Counted from the first letter of the stretch, positions 1-7,720 are shown. The stretch is DNA of 61,376 nt from Candidatus Cybelea septentrionalis (GCA_003158175.1 PMHJ01000015.1:31731-93106), one strand, 5' to 3'. Numbers and translations: made by a program. Notes: generated by a model not told the origin, from the letters alone.

Positions 1-168
1 GGCGGTTATTACGGTGGCGGCGGTGGCGGAGGCTCAGCCCCTTTAGGAGAGGGCGGTGCCGGTGGTGGCGGCTCGGGCTATGTCGAGCCGACGGCGACGG
101 ACGTGCATATGTGGCGCAATTGGGGGAGCGCGAACGGCAACGGCCTCGTCGTCTTCAGATGGCAATGA
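1..168 (+). CDS. C-terminal end of a glycine-rich surface protein (partial)
   Basis: The window opens inside a reading frame (frame 1) made of Gly runs, and ends with a short conserved-looking tail that includes GYVEPTATDVHMW and NGLVVFRWQ. This layout, a long poly-Gly stretch followed by a compact aromatic tail ending in a beta-strand, is seen in glycine-rich secreted or surface proteins. Only about 55 residues are visible, so the type of protein is a family-level guess. Its TGA overlaps the ATG of the next gene (ATGA at 165-168), suggesting translational coupling. Confidence 0.55.
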   Translation, partial: GGYYGGGGGGGSAPLGEGGAGGGGSGYVEPTATDVHMWRNWGSANGNGLVVFRWQ

Positions 169-1193
169 GTAACCTGAGCTTTAGACTCTGCGCGTTCAAC
201 GCTGCCGTCGCTGTGGCTTTGCTCGCAGGCTGCGGCGGATCGCAGCCGCCGATCAGCGCTCCCGCCGCGATACCGCAAACCTCTGCGGTCGCAAGACACG
301 CCGATCGTGGCAAGTCGTGGATGGAGCCGGATACGAAGAGCAGCGACCTCCTGTACGTTGCTGCCTCGCCTAACGGGCAAAACGGAAGCGCGTATGTCTA
401 TACGTATCCGAAAGGTCACCTTGTCCAGATATTAACAGGCTTTGCTGAGCCGTTCGGCGAGTGCGCAGATTCGGCGGGAGACGTTTTCATCGTCGCGTAC
501 ACGAACGGATCAATGACCTCGAGTACGATCTATGAGTACGCGCACGGTGGCACCAGCCCCATTGCTACTCTCAACGACCCGAAGACGGCTCTCGGCTGTG
601 CGGTTGACCCAACAACGGGCAACCTAGCGGTATCGGGCGACGGCGTTGCGATCTTCAAGAACGCTTCGGGAAATCCAACGATGTATTACAGTTCCGAATT
701 TAGCTTCGCCTATTGCGGCTACGATGATCGGAGTAACCTCTATCTCACAGCCGTAGATAGTCAATACGGGGACCAATTTGCCTTGGTTCGATTGTCGGAG
801 CGGAGCGCCGATTTTGAGCGTATCACGCTCGATGCGAAGCTGTATAGCAGTGATAACATCTGGCCGACCGTGCAGTGGGACGGAAAACACGTGGCTGTAA
901 CGTCGGACCCCTATCGAAAAGCGATCTCCTTGTACCGGTTGCGCATCGCCGGCAGCAGCGCCACGGTTGTAAGTAGCACGACACTGAGCACTCGGGAGAA
1001 TAACTACTCCGGTGAGACGTGGATCCAAGGGAAGTCAATCATCGGGGTGGGGCACGCGAAGCGCCACTATGAGGCTGCCTTTCTCTGGTCGTATCCCAAG
1101 GGCGGCGATCCCGATCGCACTATACAAAGGGTAGGGGAAACGCTCTATCCCCTGGTCTCGGGTGTGACTGTTTCGGTCGCACCGTCACACTAA
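165..1193 (+). CDS. Secreted beta-propeller-like lipoprotein
   Basis: About 342 residues. The N-terminus has a lipoprotein signal peptide ending in a lipobox (LLAGC), so the mature protein should be anchored to a membrane by its Cys. The body has repeating units of the kind DLLYVAASPNGQNGSAYVY and ALGCAVDPTTGNLAVSG, typical of NHL/SMP-30-like six-bladed propellers. I chose the ATG at 165 because it overlaps the stop of the gene before it; ATG 159 is also possible. It is a paralogue of the proteins at 8097-9066 and 21817-22953, which share the VDPTTGNLAV blade motif. The ligand is unknown. Confidence 0.75.
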   Translation: MSNLSFRLCAFNAAVAVALLAGCGGSQPPISAPAAIPQTSAVARHADRGKSWMEPDTKSSDLLYVAASPNGQNGSAYVYTYPKGHLVQILTGFAEPFGECADSAGDVFIVAYTNGSMTSSTIYEYAHGGTSPIATLNDPKTALGCAVDPTTGNLAVSGDGVAIFKNASGNPTMYYSSEFSFAYCGYDDRSNLYLTAVDSQYGDQFALVRLSERSADFERITLDAKLYSSDNIWPTVQWDGKHVAVTSDPYRKAISLYRLRIAGSSATVVSSTTLSTRENNYSGETWIQGKSIIGVGHAKRHYEAAFLWSYPKGGDPDRTIQRVGETLYPLVSGVTVSVAPSH

Positions 1194-1495
1194 AGCCTTC
1201 GCCCGCGCCTCTGCCCCCATGCACGGCTTCGCGGCAGCGAGACCGTTGCGCTTTACGGCTTCGAATCGACGCGCATAGCTGGCATGCAGCTTAGCGTGTG
1301 GCGCTAACCGCCACAAAAAATGGTTCGGAATTTTTTTTCCGGGCGGATACTCGAAAAGTGAGTCGCGTGAGCAGCCGTCGCGCCGCCGAGGGGTGGTGCA
1401 TCACACTTCCCGCGCCCGCGCGCGTGTTGGGGCTGGGTGCATGCCGCGAGAGAGTCGTTTTCGCGAATCGCGTGAGCCTGCTATGATTGTAGGCG
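1194..1495. other. Intergenic stretch with no recognised gene
   Basis: About 300 bases, very G+C rich, between the lipoprotein and the terminase-like gene. Short open frames occur on both strands but none has a ribosome-binding site or a recognisable protein. No strong hairpin plus T-tract was seen. Confidence 0.5.
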
Positions 1496-1957
1496 ATGAC
1501 GCGGCGCGAGCTTCGGCGGGAGGTTGAAGACCTACGGGCGTTGCTCGGTTTAACCAAGCCGCGCACAATCGACGATTGGGAAATGTTGCCGCAGGAAATC
1601 CGCGATCCTCTGGCCGCGCGCGCATTCGTTGCCGAGTGGGGCGACGCGGGCCGTGCGCTCATTCGCCTCGGCTTCCCGGCCATGAACAGGCTGCCGCCGA
1701 ACAACCTGAAGACGTATTGGGATCACGTCGCGCGCGTCTTCGAGACGCCCGGCGTACAAGCGATCTTGAAGCGCGACCTAGCCCGGCTCGACGCGGATCG
1801 TAAAGCGATCCTTTCGCGCCAATGCCGAACCGCGCTCTACGGTGAGGACGCGCAGAGTGTTAGAGCCGCCGCTCTGATCGCGAAGGTCTGCGGATGGGAG
1901 TTCCGAGGCGATCCTGCGCCTCCGCGCCTGCTTAAGGCAGGCGGTTTGCTTGGCTGA
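1496..1957 (+). CDS. Phage terminase small-subunit-like protein
   Basis: 153 residues, all helical in character. After a charged N-terminal helix there is a segment (AARAFVAEWGDAGRALIRL) that resembles the 'FV-EY-ndg--A---aGy' helix-turn-helix region of small terminase subunits. A second part follows (VQAILKRDLARLDADRKAI, then SVRAAALIAKVCGWE), resembling the usual 'V---I------r---' and 'R--AA-lla---G' parts. Small terminases recognise phage DNA for packaging. No large subunit lies beside it, so this would be an isolated remnant or cargo gene just left of the attachment site. The assignment rests on pattern similarity only. Confidence 0.4.
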   Translation: MTRRELRREVEDLRALLGLTKPRTIDDWEMLPQEIRDPLAARAFVAEWGDAGRALIRLGFPAMNRLPPNNLKTYWDHVARVFETPGVQAILKRDLARLDADRKAILSRQCRTALYGEDAQSVRAAALIAKVCGWEFRGDPAPPRLLKAGGLLG

Positions 1958-2146
1958 ATTGTGCGCGCCAGCGAAACCCGTGGCCTTTACGCTGTGGAAC
2001 AAGACGCTGCCCGCCGCGTTTCCACCTAACGGCGTTACTCATAAACTCGCCGTCGTGTAGCCACCGCACTCCAACTAGGGATACTTGAGCGCCACAGCGG
2101 ACGAAAAAATGCCAAGTTTTCCGTATCCGCGCACCCCATGAAGTGC

Positions 2147-2191
2147 CTGTTAATCAGCGGGTCGTTGGTTCGAGTCCAACATCCGGATCCA
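2147..2191 (+). repeat. Putative attachment site: 3' portion of a tRNA-Asn gene
   Basis: The sequence from the anticodon loop (CTGTTAATC, anticodon GTT) through a full T-arm (GTTGG TTCGAGT CCAAC) and an acceptor strand (ATCCGGA) to CCA looks like the last ~45 bases of tRNA-Asn. The 5' half (acceptor 5' strand, D-arm, matching anticodon stem) is absent upstream, so this is not a working tRNA gene. A matching direct copy lies at 18991-19025. A tyrosine integrase gene ends immediately downstream, which is the usual arrangement at an att site. Confidence 0.7.
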
Positions 2192-2195
2192 TTTC

Positions 2196-2223
2196 AAAAA
2201 GTCTGATAGTATCAGGCTTTTTT
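2196..2223. terminator. Bidirectional rho-independent terminator next to the att site
   Basis: A near-perfect inverted repeat (AAAAAGTCTGATA / TATCAGGCTTTTTT) has an A-tract on one side and a T-tract on the other, so it could stop transcription from either direction. It was presumably the terminator of the original tRNA-Asn gene. The integrase stop codon (2212-2214, minus strand) lies inside it. A diverged copy follows the second tRNA fragment at 19035-19062. Confidence 0.65.
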
Positions 2224-3513
2224 GCTTGTCCTGACCCGGCCCTTCGCTGTCGCTTTAGTGCGAGTCTCCCCTGCTTTTTCCCCACCTAGCAGCGAGCCGA
2301 TAAGCGCAGCGCCTTTCCGCCCTTCCTCGGCTCCTGCGTGAGAATAGACTGCCATTGTGACGTTCGGAGTACTGTGTCCGAGCCGTCGCTGCAACAAGCT
2401 CAGTCCTTGCTGCGCTAGGATGCTTTTTCCAGTGTGACGCAGCGAATGAAACTTGCAGTGCGGCAGCTTAGCCTTTTCAAGAAGCGGTGCCCATACGCGG
2501 CGGTGGAAGTTGGAGACGTGCACGAATGATCCGGCTTCGTTGGGGAATACGAGGCCGTCCGGGTTTGGTTTGCCATCTAGTGACTTACGATGCGTCTTGA
2601 GCAGCGCGATCGCCTCGGCACTAAGGTCTATGCGCCGCCGCGAAGCGTCGGTCTTAGGTGTGGTCATAGCTCGCCTGTATCCGGACTCGGTTTCGTCGTC
2701 GTAGACGTTGCCGATGCCCTGCCTTACGTACAGCATTCCTCGCTTTAGGTCAACGTCGCGCCAGCCGAGCGCAAAGAGTTCGCCCTCACGCATGGAGGTC
2801 GCGATCGCGAGATACATCAGCGGATACCACTGCGAGCCTTGAGCAGCCTTGAGGAGTTTCCTGACTTCCGTCAGAGTCAGAATATGCTGCTCGCGTTTTG
2901 ACGCTCTCGGGGCCATCATGCGGTCGATAGGGTTTCGATCGAGAAGGCCGAGGTCGCGCACCGCATAGTTAAGGGCGACTTTCAGAGTTACGAAGGCGTT
3001 CTGCTTTGCCCTCGGCTTGGCGTCGAGGTCGGAGAGCCACGCGTCAACGTGCGTCGGTTTCAACGCTGCCAGCTTCGCCTTGCCGATATCGGGAACGATA
3101 TGGAGCCGAATCGCTGACTCGTAGCCGCGGTACGTGTTGGCCTTTGCGCGTAGCTTCACCGCGGGGAGGAACTGTTCTGTCAGGAAGTCACCGATCATTA
3201 GCCTCTTCGCGCCCGATCGTGCGGGGGCTGCTTTGAGTTCTTTTATCTTGCGAGTGACCTCGGCTTCGGTTTTGCCGGTGACTTCGATACGACGACGAAC
3301 GCCCTTGCTGTCCTCAGCCCAAATGCGCCCGCGGAGGTACGTGTAACCCTTCCGCTTTATCGTGTCGTAGCTGCCGGTGCCGGGAGCACGCGAGTACGTC
3401 TCTCGATAGATACCGCCCCACGGCATGCCTCCTTCGTACTCGTCCGGCCGACTAGGGTCCGGTATTATCTCAGCCTTGAGTAGCCGTCGCTTCGGTTTGG
3501 GTTTAGCAGCCAT
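2212..3513 (-). CDS. Tyrosine-type site-specific integrase
   Basis: 433 residues, the normal length for phage and island integrases. An N-terminal arm-binding region precedes a SAM-like core-binding domain (about 105-195) and a catalytic domain (about 210-400). The catalytic set is complete: Arg242 (SMREGE), Lys287 (TTPKTDASRR), His356-x-x-Arg359 (HSLRHTG), His380 (RRLGHS) and nucleophile Tyr390 (MAVYSHAG). It would catalyse integration and excision at the tRNA-Asn-derived site. Its 3' end runs into that site and its last codons overlap the terminator. It lies on the minus strand at the left edge of the proposed island. The enzyme looks intact. Confidence 0.93.
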   Translation of the reverse strand: MAAKPKPKRRLLKAEIIPDPSRPDEYEGGMPWGGIYRETYSRAPGTGSYDTIKRKGYTYLRGRIWAEDSKGVRRRIEVTGKTEAEVTRKIKELKAAPARSGAKRLMIGDFLTEQFLPAVKLRAKANTYRGYESAIRLHIVPDIGKAKLAALKPTHVDAWLSDLDAKPRAKQNAFVTLKVALNYAVRDLGLLDRNPIDRMMAPRASKREQHILTLTEVRKLLKAAQGSQWYPLMYLAIATSMREGELFALGWRDVDLKRGMLYVRQGIGNVYDDETESGYRRAMTTPKTDASRRRIDLSAEAIALLKTHRKSLDGKPNPDGLVFPNEAGSFVHVSNFHRRVWAPLLEKAKLPHCKFHSLRHTGKSILAQQGLSLLQRRLGHSTPNVTMAVYSHAGAEEGRKGAALIGSLLGGEKAGETRTKATAKGRVRTSKKA

Positions 3514-3531
3514 CTTAGGGCGGCTGCTTCG

Positions 3532-4336
3532 CTATGCCGCGTTGAGTTCCGGCTTGCTGTCCACGAACAAGCGGTTTACCACCACGCCATAATCACGCTG
3601 CAGGTGCGGGTTCGGAGCGTACGACCCTTCGGAATTGGAAGCGGCCGATCTGCGCCGTTCGGGATCGTTGGCGGTCTGTGTATGAAGTACACGAGTCCGT
3701 CTTCGACTTCGTAGTGACCGACGAGCAGCGATCTCTCGGTGACAATCAGAACCGGCACTTCGCACGCGGTCACAAAAAGCCCAGTCCTCGGCCATGCCCC
3801 CCTGTTCGTTGAATGGGTCGGGGCCGACGCGATCAAGTAAAGCCAGACGGTGAAGGATGAAGTGGAAGCCGCAATAGCTCACCGTAGCGAGTTCACCGTG
3901 TTGCAAAGCCATTGGGGAGATTGCGCACGCGGGGTCATTCAGCATGTATGCGTTGCTGTCGCTTATACGCGCACCTGTGCGGTGCGAGTGCGGTCACCAT
4001 GTCAACACCGGGGTTCGCTTCCAGAATGCTCACCGCGGTATCGACGTGACGCCCGGTAAACCAAACGTCGTCGTCAACCCAAAGAACGTAGGGCTCGTCA
4101 CCGGGGTGTTCGTGGGCTTCTTTAGAGTTGATTGCGGCATTCAACTACGTTACCCTCGGAGCAGAGCTTCACGACGTGCGGATAGCCCCCGAGGTGTTCT
4201 TGCAGGCAGGCTTTGGTAACGTCGGAGATACCTCCCGTGGCTATTTCCGGCTTTCGGCGTGTCGTCAGGTAGTCGAGACCTGACCCTCCGCGAGTCGGCA
4301 TACAGACGATTAGCCCGCCTTTTGCTGTTCATTCAT
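3532..4336 (-). pseudogene. Broken family 2 (GT-A) glycosyltransferase
   Basis: Pieces of one glycosyltransferase appear in order in different minus-strand frames. The first is an N-terminal GLIVCMPTRGG and VVECRNQ part (about 4320-4125). A middle part with the metal-binding region YVLWVDDDVWFTG (about 4144-3950) follows. A third has CGFHFILHR and GMAEDWAFCDRV (about 3945-3765), the usual acceptor-side '(E)D--FC-R' motif. A C-terminal piece has LLVGHYEVEDG. At least three frame changes separate them, so no full-length product can be made. Intact relatives are sugar transferases using nucleotide sugars. It may be genuine decay inside the island; assembly indels are the alternative. Confidence 0.75.
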
Positions 4337-4443
4337 GTTGCTGTTACGTCCGTTCAGGCAGCGTTGGCGCTTGTGAAGTTAGGTTCGGAATCGCTGAAGC
4401 GGGTTCCATGAAGCCTCCGTGCGGATTCGGGTATAAGGTCATC

Positions 4444-4692
4444 GTGGAACGCGACGACCGGGACGCCTATACGGCAAAACTGGCCGAGCGTGGCCTGGAG
4501 ATCCACTCGTTGGACGGGCAGACTCTAACGCTTGGCTACAATCCTGCGGCAGATCACATTGTTGGAGATGGGCCTGGCGCAGATGAAAACGAACTCGCGC
4601 AATACGCGCGGAAGTCGCTAGATGACCTACCTGAGGCCGAGAGGATGTTCCCCGGGCTTGATAGGATTGTGGTAGACTTCGGCGCGATTTAG
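4444..4692 (+). CDS. 82-residue protein of unknown function, paralogue of 6542-6790
   Basis: Not recognised as a named family. The GTG start at 4444 is preferred over an upstream ATG (4408). It gives exactly 82 residues, like its paralogue, and makes the two N-termini align (MERDDRDAYTAKLAERGLE against MENDERNAYTAKLAEHGLE). Other shared blocks are DGQTLTL-YNPAAD, ELAQYARKS and FPGLDRIVVDF. The protein is acidic, with no signal peptide or membrane segment, so probably cytoplasmic. The copies lie about 1.85 kb apart within the island, separated by a Met-rich protein, an RHH protein, a sigma factor and a STAS protein. Confidence 0.7.
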   Translation: MERDDRDAYTAKLAERGLEIHSLDGQTLTLGYNPAADHIVGDGPGADENELAQYARKSLDDLPEAERMFPGLDRIVVDFGAI

Positions 4693-4862
4693 CTCTTCGT
4701 AACTGCTCTCGGAAAAGGCAGTCACTCAGACCTAGGCGTTTGGGGGACTTCGAGGCAGTTGATGCTTATTTGTGCGATCGAGTACATCCAATAGCGTTCG
4801 TCGCGCGTATATCATATTGAACGGAACGCCGTTTAGCTAAAATCTGCCCTGAGGAGAATAAT

Positions 4863-5165
4863 TTGAAATATTTTGCCGCAACACTACTCTTCGCTGCGGG
4901 AGCGTTTGTCGCAACCGCACAGCCGACCTTCGCCGCGGATAGCATGCAATCGTCGATGACCATGCCAAAGTGTGCTTCTAGCGATTCGATCGTTGGCGTG
5001 AACATGACTACCAAGATGTACATGACCCAGGCGCAAATGAAAATGAAAATGGCGGGAATGTCGCAATCCCAAATGCACGCGACGATGACGAAGAACAATA
5101 TCAAGATGATGTGCAAGTCGAAAGCAGACGCGATGGGCGCTAAGATGATGAAACCACCTATGTAG
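4863..5165 (+). CDS. Small secreted methionine-rich protein
   Basis: 100 residues starting at TTG, chosen because a strong ribosome-binding site (GAGGAGA) lies just upstream. A Sec signal peptide ends near PTFAA-DS. The mature part of roughly 75 residues holds 18 Met in M-x-M, M-x-x-M and MM arrangements (TQAQMKMKMAGM) plus two Cys and one His. It is also Lys/Ser/Thr rich. Clustered Met in the periplasm is the usual ligand set for Cu(I) or Ag(I), as in CusF/PcoE-like carriers, and can also act as an oxidant sink. I know no named family for it, so metal binding is an inference. Confidence 0.75.
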   Translation: MKYFAATLLFAAGAFVATAQPTFAADSMQSSMTMPKCASSDSIVGVNMTTKMYMTQAQMKMKMAGMSQSQMHATMTKNNIKMMCKSKADAMGAKMMKPPM

Positions 5166-5199
5166 GCTTTCCTTAGCCTGATCGCGGGATTGCCCCGAC

Positions 5200-5418
5200 C
5201 TAGCGGCCGCGCAAGGGCGACCGACGCCGTACGGCTCCCGCGGCCCGAAGCTGTTCGCCAAGATCGCCATCCGAATGAGCGTCGAGATAGCTGCGAATCG
5301 CAATCTCGCAAACGGCTGAAATCGAAACTGCATGACGACTGCGTAAGTCAGCCAGGCGATTCAACAGTGTATCAGTCAGACTAATAGTTAAGCGGGCGAG
5401 CGGTTTCTTTATTTTCAT
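5200..5418 (-). CDS. Ribbon-helix-helix (CopG/Arc-type) DNA-binding protein
   Basis: About 72 residues from the ATG at 5418; an ATG 7 codons earlier (5439) is possible. The N-terminal part has the RHH pattern: a short beta strand (ARLTISLTDTLLNRL), a helix (LADLRSRHA) and a second helix (ISAVCEIAIRSYL). Such proteins dimerise and bind operators with the paired strand. The tail is basic and Arg-rich. No toxin partner is visible next to it, so it may be a stand-alone regulator. It is convergent with the Met-rich gene, 34 bases away. Confidence 0.6.
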   Translation of the reverse strand: MKIKKPLARLTISLTDTLLNRLADLRSRHAVSISAVCEIAIRSYLDAHSDGDLGEQLRAAGAVRRRSPLRGR

Positions 5419-5544
5419 ATTGTGCTGAAACAACGGCATCGCCTGCGCATTCGGATGTGCGTTGCTTGGCGTTTAATCATACTTTCACATGGGAAGTTGC
5501 TCACACGACAAGATTCGTCTCGTTGTTGATTTGGAGCAGCACAC

Positions 5545-6057
5545 ATGGCTTGTGATACTGTGGGTGTTCTTGCAGGCGAAGCCGCATTTGACACCCTTTT
5601 CCTTCGGTTACGGCCGCTCGCATTCGCGATCGCGCTTCGTATTACGCGTGACTCCTGTGAGGCGGAGGACGTCGTTCAAGCCGCCTTCTGCAAGATGTGG
5701 GCGCTCAGTGCGACCCTACACAATACGAACCTCAAAGGGTGGCTCTCGGTCGTTACTCAAAACATCGCGATCGACCATGTGAGGCGCCAACACCGCGAAC
5801 GCGCCTTTTTCGAGTCTGAACACGCAAAGCCGATCGCCGTGATCAGCGCCGAAGTCGAGGCGCTTCAAAACATTGAGTACGGCCACCTGGTCCGAGCCCT
5901 GGACCGGCTTGGTAACGAGAGCCGCACCTTGTTATTCGAGTCGTTTTTTGCCGAGCGGTCCCATTCAGCGATTGCTTTACGCCGAGCGACGGCCCTCGGC
6001 ACAGTGAAAACGCGCATCCGCGCTGGCCTTAAACAGCTCCGCCGATTCATCGCGTAG
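5545..6057 (+). CDS. ECF-type RNA polymerase sigma factor
   Basis: 170 residues. Region 2 is clear: LRITRDSCEAEDVVQAAF, then KMWAL, and a recognition/melting part KGWLSVVTQNIAIDHVRR. Region 4 (about 115-165) carries a helix-turn-helix with the TALGTVKTRIRAGLKQLRR signature that reads the -35 element. ECF factors direct core RNA polymerase to small regulons, often cell-envelope or stress genes. The start is supported by GGAG about 9 bases upstream. No classical membrane anti-sigma gene follows; a STAS protein is 136 bp downstream, so control may be unusual. It lies inside the island. Confidence 0.88.
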   Translation: MACDTVGVLAGEAAFDTLFLRLRPLAFAIALRITRDSCEAEDVVQAAFCKMWALSATLHNTNLKGWLSVVTQNIAIDHVRRQHRERAFFESEHAKPIAVISAEVEALQNIEYGHLVRALDRLGNESRTLLFESFFAERSHSAIALRRATALGTVKTRIRAGLKQLRRFIA

Positions 6058-6065
6058 CCCGGTCT

Positions 6066-6100
6066 CGCCCCCCCCAAAACCACGATTCTCTCAGGGGGCG
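6066..6100 (+). terminator. Possible terminator hairpin after the sigma factor gene
   Basis: A C-run and a G-run form a 7-bp G+C stem (CGCCCCC / GGGGGCG) 8 bases after the sigma factor stop. There is no proper T-tract behind it, so it may only slow transcription or protect the 3' end. Confidence 0.3.
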
Positions 6101-6193
6101 CTTGGTGTTACCATTGTATCCTTACCTACTTCGCTTTGACCGAGGTCCCGTGGCGGCCAATCCGCATCTCCGCGAGAGAAGGACCGCGTAGCA

Positions 6194-6487
6194 ATGGACC
6201 GCGCCCACGAAGGCACTCGCCGCCTACAGCTTGCAGGCGAGTATGATATGGCCGACAAGGACACCCTAGCCGCACTGTTTGGGGCATTAGCTCCGGATGG
6301 CGCCGTAGTGATCGACATGACGAAGGTGACGTATATCGACTCGACGTTTCTCCATCAGATTGAAGCCTTGCGTTTGCGTCTCAAGCAACACCGTGTCACG
6401 CTACTTGGCGTCAACAAGCACGCCCGACACCTTCTCCATATTGTCAACTTCGACCACCTCTTCAAGATTGTCGAAGCGCAGGCATAA
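6194..6487 (+). CDS. STAS-domain protein (anti-sigma factor antagonist type)
   Basis: 97 residues covering one STAS domain: an N-terminal beta strand (RRLQLAGEYDMAD), the central strand VVIDMTKVTYIDSTFLHQI and a C-terminal helix near FKIVEA. The Ser of YIDST is at the position phosphorylated in SpoIIAA/RsbV-type antagonists. These bind an anti-sigma kinase to release a sigma factor. No kinase is next door; the ECF sigma gene lies immediately upstream in the same direction. The start is supported by GAAGGA about 9 bases upstream. The link between the two genes is inference. Confidence 0.82.
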   Translation: MDRAHEGTRRLQLAGEYDMADKDTLAALFGALAPDGAVVIDMTKVTYIDSTFLHQIEALRLRLKQHRVTLLGVNKHARHLLHIVNFDHLFKIVEAQA

Positions 6488-6541
6488 ACGACCCCTAGCA
6501 TTTGATGCGATGCTGGCCGCGTGTTCGAGTAGAATGGCATT

Positions 6542-6790
6542 ATGGAAAATGATGAAAGAAATGCGTATACAGCAAAGCTGGCCGAACACGGCCTAGAGAT
6601 AAACTCGTTTGACGGGCAGACTCTAACGCTTCGTTACAACCCGGCAGCCGATAGCCTTATTGAACTTGGACAAGGTGCTGACGAAAGCGAACTGGCACAG
6701 TATGCACGGAAGTCGATAACCGACTTACCGGGGGCCGCGCACGTTTTCCCTGGGCTCGACCGGATTGTCGTTGATTTCGCTGCGCTGTAG
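6542..6790 (+). CDS. 82-residue protein of unknown function, paralogue of 4444-4692
   Basis: Same length and blocks as the upstream copy: NAYTAKLAEHGLEI, SFDGQTLTLRYNPAAD, ESELAQYARKS and FPGLDRIVVDFAAL. The copies differ at many positions along their length, so both have been evolving as proteins. It is acidic, soluble, with no known fold assigned. It follows the STAS gene by 54 bp and precedes a membrane protein by 14 bp, suggesting a short operon of STAS, this gene and the membrane protein. Confidence 0.7.
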   Translation: MENDERNAYTAKLAEHGLEINSFDGQTLTLRYNPAADSLIELGQGADESELAQYARKSITDLPGAAHVFPGLDRIVVDFAAL

Positions 6791-6804
6791 CACTTTTCTT
6801 GCGC

Positions 6805-7155
6805 ATGAAGCGGCTGGACCGAGGCGCGGCGTTTCGCGCCGGCAAAGTGCTTGCCCCCGCCATTCTGTGGACTATAGTGGTCGTCGCCGGTATGTTGTTC
6901 CTGGGAGTGGTGACCCACTTATTCTGGATTCTGTCGGTGCTGGCCGCCGTGATCGTTATTGCGACAATCGTGGCATTCATTCAGGCGTGGCGCGAGCGAG
7001 AGCGCAGGCGTGCCTTTCGTCGCACTCATGCGTGGGCCGAGGTTCACCACGAAGAGGAGCATTCGCTCAAGGGCGCCGATCAGTACTGCACGATCTGCCG
7101 TTCACTTGCCCGGAAAACCTCTTCAGAGGAGAACGGTGACCGTCTACGCTTTTGA
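6805..7155 (+). CDS. Small two-helix membrane protein with a CxxC motif
   Basis: About 116 residues from ATG 6805. Two hydrophobic segments, ILWTIVVVAGMLFLGVV and FWILSVLAAVIVIATIVAF, sit close together like a hairpin. A very basic stretch (RERERRRAFRRTH) follows and would stay in the cytoplasm, then a soluble tail with His-Glu-Glu-Glu and CTIC. The CxxC with nearby His could bind a metal, but this is not shown. I do not recognise the family. It lies 14 bp after the 82-aa gene and is probably co-transcribed with it. Confidence 0.6.
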   Translation: MKRLDRGAAFRAGKVLAPAILWTIVVVAGMLFLGVVTHLFWILSVLAAVIVIATIVAFIQAWRERERRRAFRRTHAWAEVHHEEEHSLKGADQYCTICRSLARKTSSEENGDRLRF

Positions 7156-7258
7156 GGTCTTAGGATTGCGCCACGTAACAGCTATAGGTATACGCGACAC
7201 CAATATTTTGTCGCCCACAACGCGGCGGCGTCGCCGCGGCTCTGAACGCTCGCTTTGT

Positions 7259-7720
7259 TCACGACCCTCGTGCGATGAAGTGGAACATGCCTGCCGCAGC
7301 CGCGCCCATGAGCACGAATGTCGCCCAACCCCATGCCCTTGCAAGCAGCGAACTTCGCCATTTGCCCATCAGTTCAGCATCGGTTGCAATCCACACGATG
7401 ACGCCGATGAGCGGCACCGCAGCGACGCCGTTGAGCACCGCCGACCAAAACAACGCTTTAATCGGGTCGATCCGTAGCAAGTCTATCGCAATCCGGATCA
7501 GGATGCCGCCCGCGATGACGGCGTAAAAGTTGACGGCTCGTTTCGGTTTTTCACCTAAACCCGAACGAAAGCGAAAAGTCTCCGCAGCGACGTATGCCGA
7601 CGAGCCGGCTATCACGGGAACCGCCAAGATGCCTGTTCCTACCATCCCAAGTGTGAACAGCAGCGCCGCGAAGTTCCCGGGCAGCGGCCGCAATGCTTGC
7701 GCGGTAGCAATATCGGGGCA
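7259..7720 (-). pseudogene. C-terminal fragment of an NRAMP-family metal transporter
   Basis: About 150 residues match the last third of NRAMP/MntH Mn2+/Fe2+ transporters: IATAQALRPLPGNFAALLF, then GMVGTGILAVPVIAGSSAY, then IDPIKALFWSAVLNGV. Three membrane helices are visible. NRAMP proteins normally have 11-12 helices and about 400-450 residues. Everything upstream of the ALRPLPG helix, including the DPGN metal-binding helix, is missing. The open frame is cut by a stop at 7727-7729, with unrelated DNA beyond. It is a remnant and cannot transport. Confidence 0.72.

Noticed and set aside
2147..2191. tRNA-Asn gene
   Set aside because: Only the 3' half is present; the D-arm, 5' acceptor strand and matching anticodon stem are missing. 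Kept as an attachment-site fragment.
5200..5418. Antitoxin of a toxin-antitoxin pair
   Set aside because: The RHH fold fits, but no toxin-like gene is adjacent on the same strand.
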